Assembly (NCBI GenBank): GCA_034434895.1
Contig: DAOTYI010000087.1
Span: 1-15,059 of the forward strand
DNA from: DAOTXL01 sp034434895
Lineage (GTDB): Bacteria > Chloroflexota > Anaerolineae > JAAYZQ01
Reading direction: 5' to 3'
Length of the DNA stretch: 15,059 nt
This document shows positions 13,965-15,059 of the stretch, in pieces; the stretch's first letter is position 1; every line of letters begins with the position of its first letter. The translations under genes and the position numbers were made by a program. The notes beneath the pieces were generated by a model. That model was not told the origin of the DNA, made no database searches, and was given only the letters and a program-made list of their open reading frames with translations.

Positions 13965-14952
13965 CCTGATCCCCTGCCGCGGCTGCTATCACCCGCAGTC
14001 GCTCCACCGAGAGACAGATCCCGGTCGCCAGGTCGGTCCGAGGCTGCCAATCCAATGCCCGCCTGATAGCGCTGAGGTCGAAATATAGGTCACCGGTCTC
14101 GATGCGTTGATACTCATCCGGCCAGGGGACCGACTCGATCCAACCACGGCCTACCACCTCAACGATAGTCCGAGCCATTTCGATGAACGGGATCGGCTGG
14201 CCACCGCCCACATTGAAAACACGTCCGACTGCCGCCGGGTGGGACCCGGCCAGCAGAAAGGCATCCACTGCATCGCCGATATACAGATAGTCGCGCACCT
14301 GTCGCCCGTCACCAAAAACCCGGAGCGGGCCACCGCGCAACGCCTGCCGCATAAAGTAGTTGACGATATTGTAGCGCGTCTGATGGTTGATCGGACTGGG
14401 ACCGTAAGGGTTCGAAAGGCGCAGGACAGCGGTCGGCAGGTCATACAAGCGGTGGTAGAGCAGGTGGTACTTTTCCCCGGCCAGCTTGTGGATGCCATAG
14501 ATGCATAAAGGCTCCATGGGGTGCATTTCATCCACAGGTAGATAGCGCACCGGGCCATATTGCAGCCGGCTGCCAGGAAAGACCACTCGCACCTTGGGGT
14601 TCAGCCGTCGGCATGCCTCCAGAACGTGGAGCACGCCCCGGCAGTTGGCTTCCAGATCGGCCAGTGGGTGTTGGTTGCTGATCAGAGCTCCTGATCGCCC
14701 CGCGACGTTAAAGATCACCTCCTGGTCGCTCACGATGGCCTCAATCGCGGTCGGATCTTCCAGATGTCCGGCTACAAATCGAGGGCGCTGATCGGGCGGC
14801 AGGAGATCCCAAACCTGGCCACCATCCCGGGCAAAGGCAGTGACCAAGGCGCCGATCTGACACAGCCGCTCTACCAGGTTCCAGCCGAGAAAACCGGTGC
14901 CCCCCAATACCAGCACCCGGCGCCCCCGATAAGCACTCTCCAGTTCGGGCAT
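13936..14952 (-). CDS. NAD-dependent epimerase/dehydratase (extended SDR, nucleotide-sugar type)
   Basis: 338 residues, the usual length. The NAD-binding GxxGxxG is G17, G20, G23 in LVLGGTGFLGWNL. The catalytic set is S128 (VVFPGSRLQYG) with Y152 and K156 (IYGIHKLAGEKYH). RLSNPYGPS (178-186), RVFGDGRQVRDYLYIGDAVDAF (211-232) and FNVGGGQPI (246-254) are the sugar-nucleotide-binding motifs of UDP-glucose 4-epimerase and dTDP-glucose dehydratase relatives. It likely supplies a modified NDP-sugar for the glycosyltransferases that follow. Epimerase, dehydratase and reductase activities cannot be told apart by eye. ATG 14950-14952 shares one base with the upstream stop (TAATG). Confidence 0.9.
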   Translation of the reverse strand: MPELESAYRGRRVLVLGGTGFLGWNLVERLCQIGALVTAFARDGGQVWDLLPPDQRPRFVAGHLEDPTAIEAIVSDQEVIFNVAGRSGALISNQHPLADLEANCRGVLHVLEACRRLNPKVRVVFPGSRLQYGPVRYLPVDEMHPMEPLCIYGIHKLAGEKYHLLYHRLYDLPTAVLRLSNPYGPSPINHQTRYNIVNYFMRQALRGGPLRVFGDGRQVRDYLYIGDAVDAFLLAGSHPAAVGRVFNVGGGQPIPFIEMARTIVEVVGRGWIESVPWPDEYQRIETGDLYFDLSAIRRALDWQPRTDLATGICLSVERLRVIAAAAGDQDASLLLRHL

Positions 14953-15059
14953 TAATCCACCCGGCGGTGCTGGACCACAATCAGGTCGGCCAGCAACCCC
15001 ATCATGCCGATCAGAAAGGCGGTAACCAGGATGATCACGTCCGATTCGCGGATGTTATG
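14952..15059 (-). CDS. C-terminal fragment of a GT2-like membrane glycosyltransferase (partial, start outside window)
   Basis: Only the last 35 residues are present: HNIRESDVIILVTAFLIGMM, then GLLADLIVVQHRRVD. A single membrane helix (about 8-29) is followed by a short basic tail. The GLLADL(I)...R ending is typical of dolichol-phosphate-mannose-synthase-like family 2 glycosyltransferases with C-terminal membrane helices. This call rests on that tail alone and is tentative. The stop at 14952-14954 overlaps the epimerase start by one base, so the gene belongs to the same operon and the operon extends beyond the right edge. Confidence 0.55.
   Translation of the reverse strand, partial: HNIRESDVIILVTAFLIGMMGLLADLIVVQHRRVD

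Noticed and set aside
13104..14066. 320-codon plus-strand open frame opposite the epimerase and glycosyltransferase
   Set aside because: Low-complexity, proline/arginine/glutamine-rich translation crossing two real genes; a codon-bias shadow.

Overview
The window is GC-rich bacterial DNA in which every convincing gene lies on the minus strand, so transcription runs from the right edge to the left. The likely source is a Chloroflexota bacterium, perhaps Anaerolineae-like. The signs are the GC-rich coding style, TTG and GTG starts behind strong Shine-Dalgarno sites, a ferredoxin-dependent TCA module, and a secreted protein ending in a YLPLIVRN-type motif that I associate from memory with that phylum. 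This assignment is an inference; no rRNA or marker gene is present.

Right part (15059 to 6124): a compact cell-surface glycan or glycolipid operon of nine genes that overlap or nearly touch. In transcription order they are the tail of a GT2-like membrane glycosyltransferase, an NAD-dependent sugar epimerase/dehydratase, two GT4-type glycosyltransferases, a B12-binding-type radical SAM enzyme, two class I SAM-dependent methyltransferases, a polytopic PMT/ArnT-like glycosyltransferase, and a flippase-like membrane protein of the LPG synthase TM type. Together they suggest a lipid-linked, methyl-decorated glycan that is built in the cytoplasm and finished or moved at the membrane. The product is unknown.

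Middle part (6123 to 3085): two secreted proteins with their own sigma70-like promoter (-35 at 6034-6039, -10 at 6011-6016, 17-base spacer). The first is a 478-residue protein with four tandem copies of a ~110-120 residue beta-rich unit. The second is a 425-residue protein with seven WD/BNR-like blades, probably a seven-bladed beta-propeller. A 13-bp perfect hairpin lies between them and may act as a partial terminator that sets their ratio. The C-terminal motif of the propeller protein resembles the junction strand inside the repeats of its neighbour.

Left part (3084 to 1): a central-metabolism operon sucC-sucD-korD-korA, running off the left edge. It is preceded by a promoter with a consensus TATAAT and a leader of about 180 nt. 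It encodes both subunits of succinyl-CoA ligase and the delta and alpha subunits of 2-oxoglutarate:ferredoxin oxidoreductase. These catalyse consecutive TCA-cycle steps, oxidative or reductive.

The two gaps over 250 bases (2803-3084 and 5869-6123) hold promoters and leaders; each leader contains a small open reading frame of doubtful status. I saw no tRNA, rRNA, CRISPR array, insertion sequence or attachment site.
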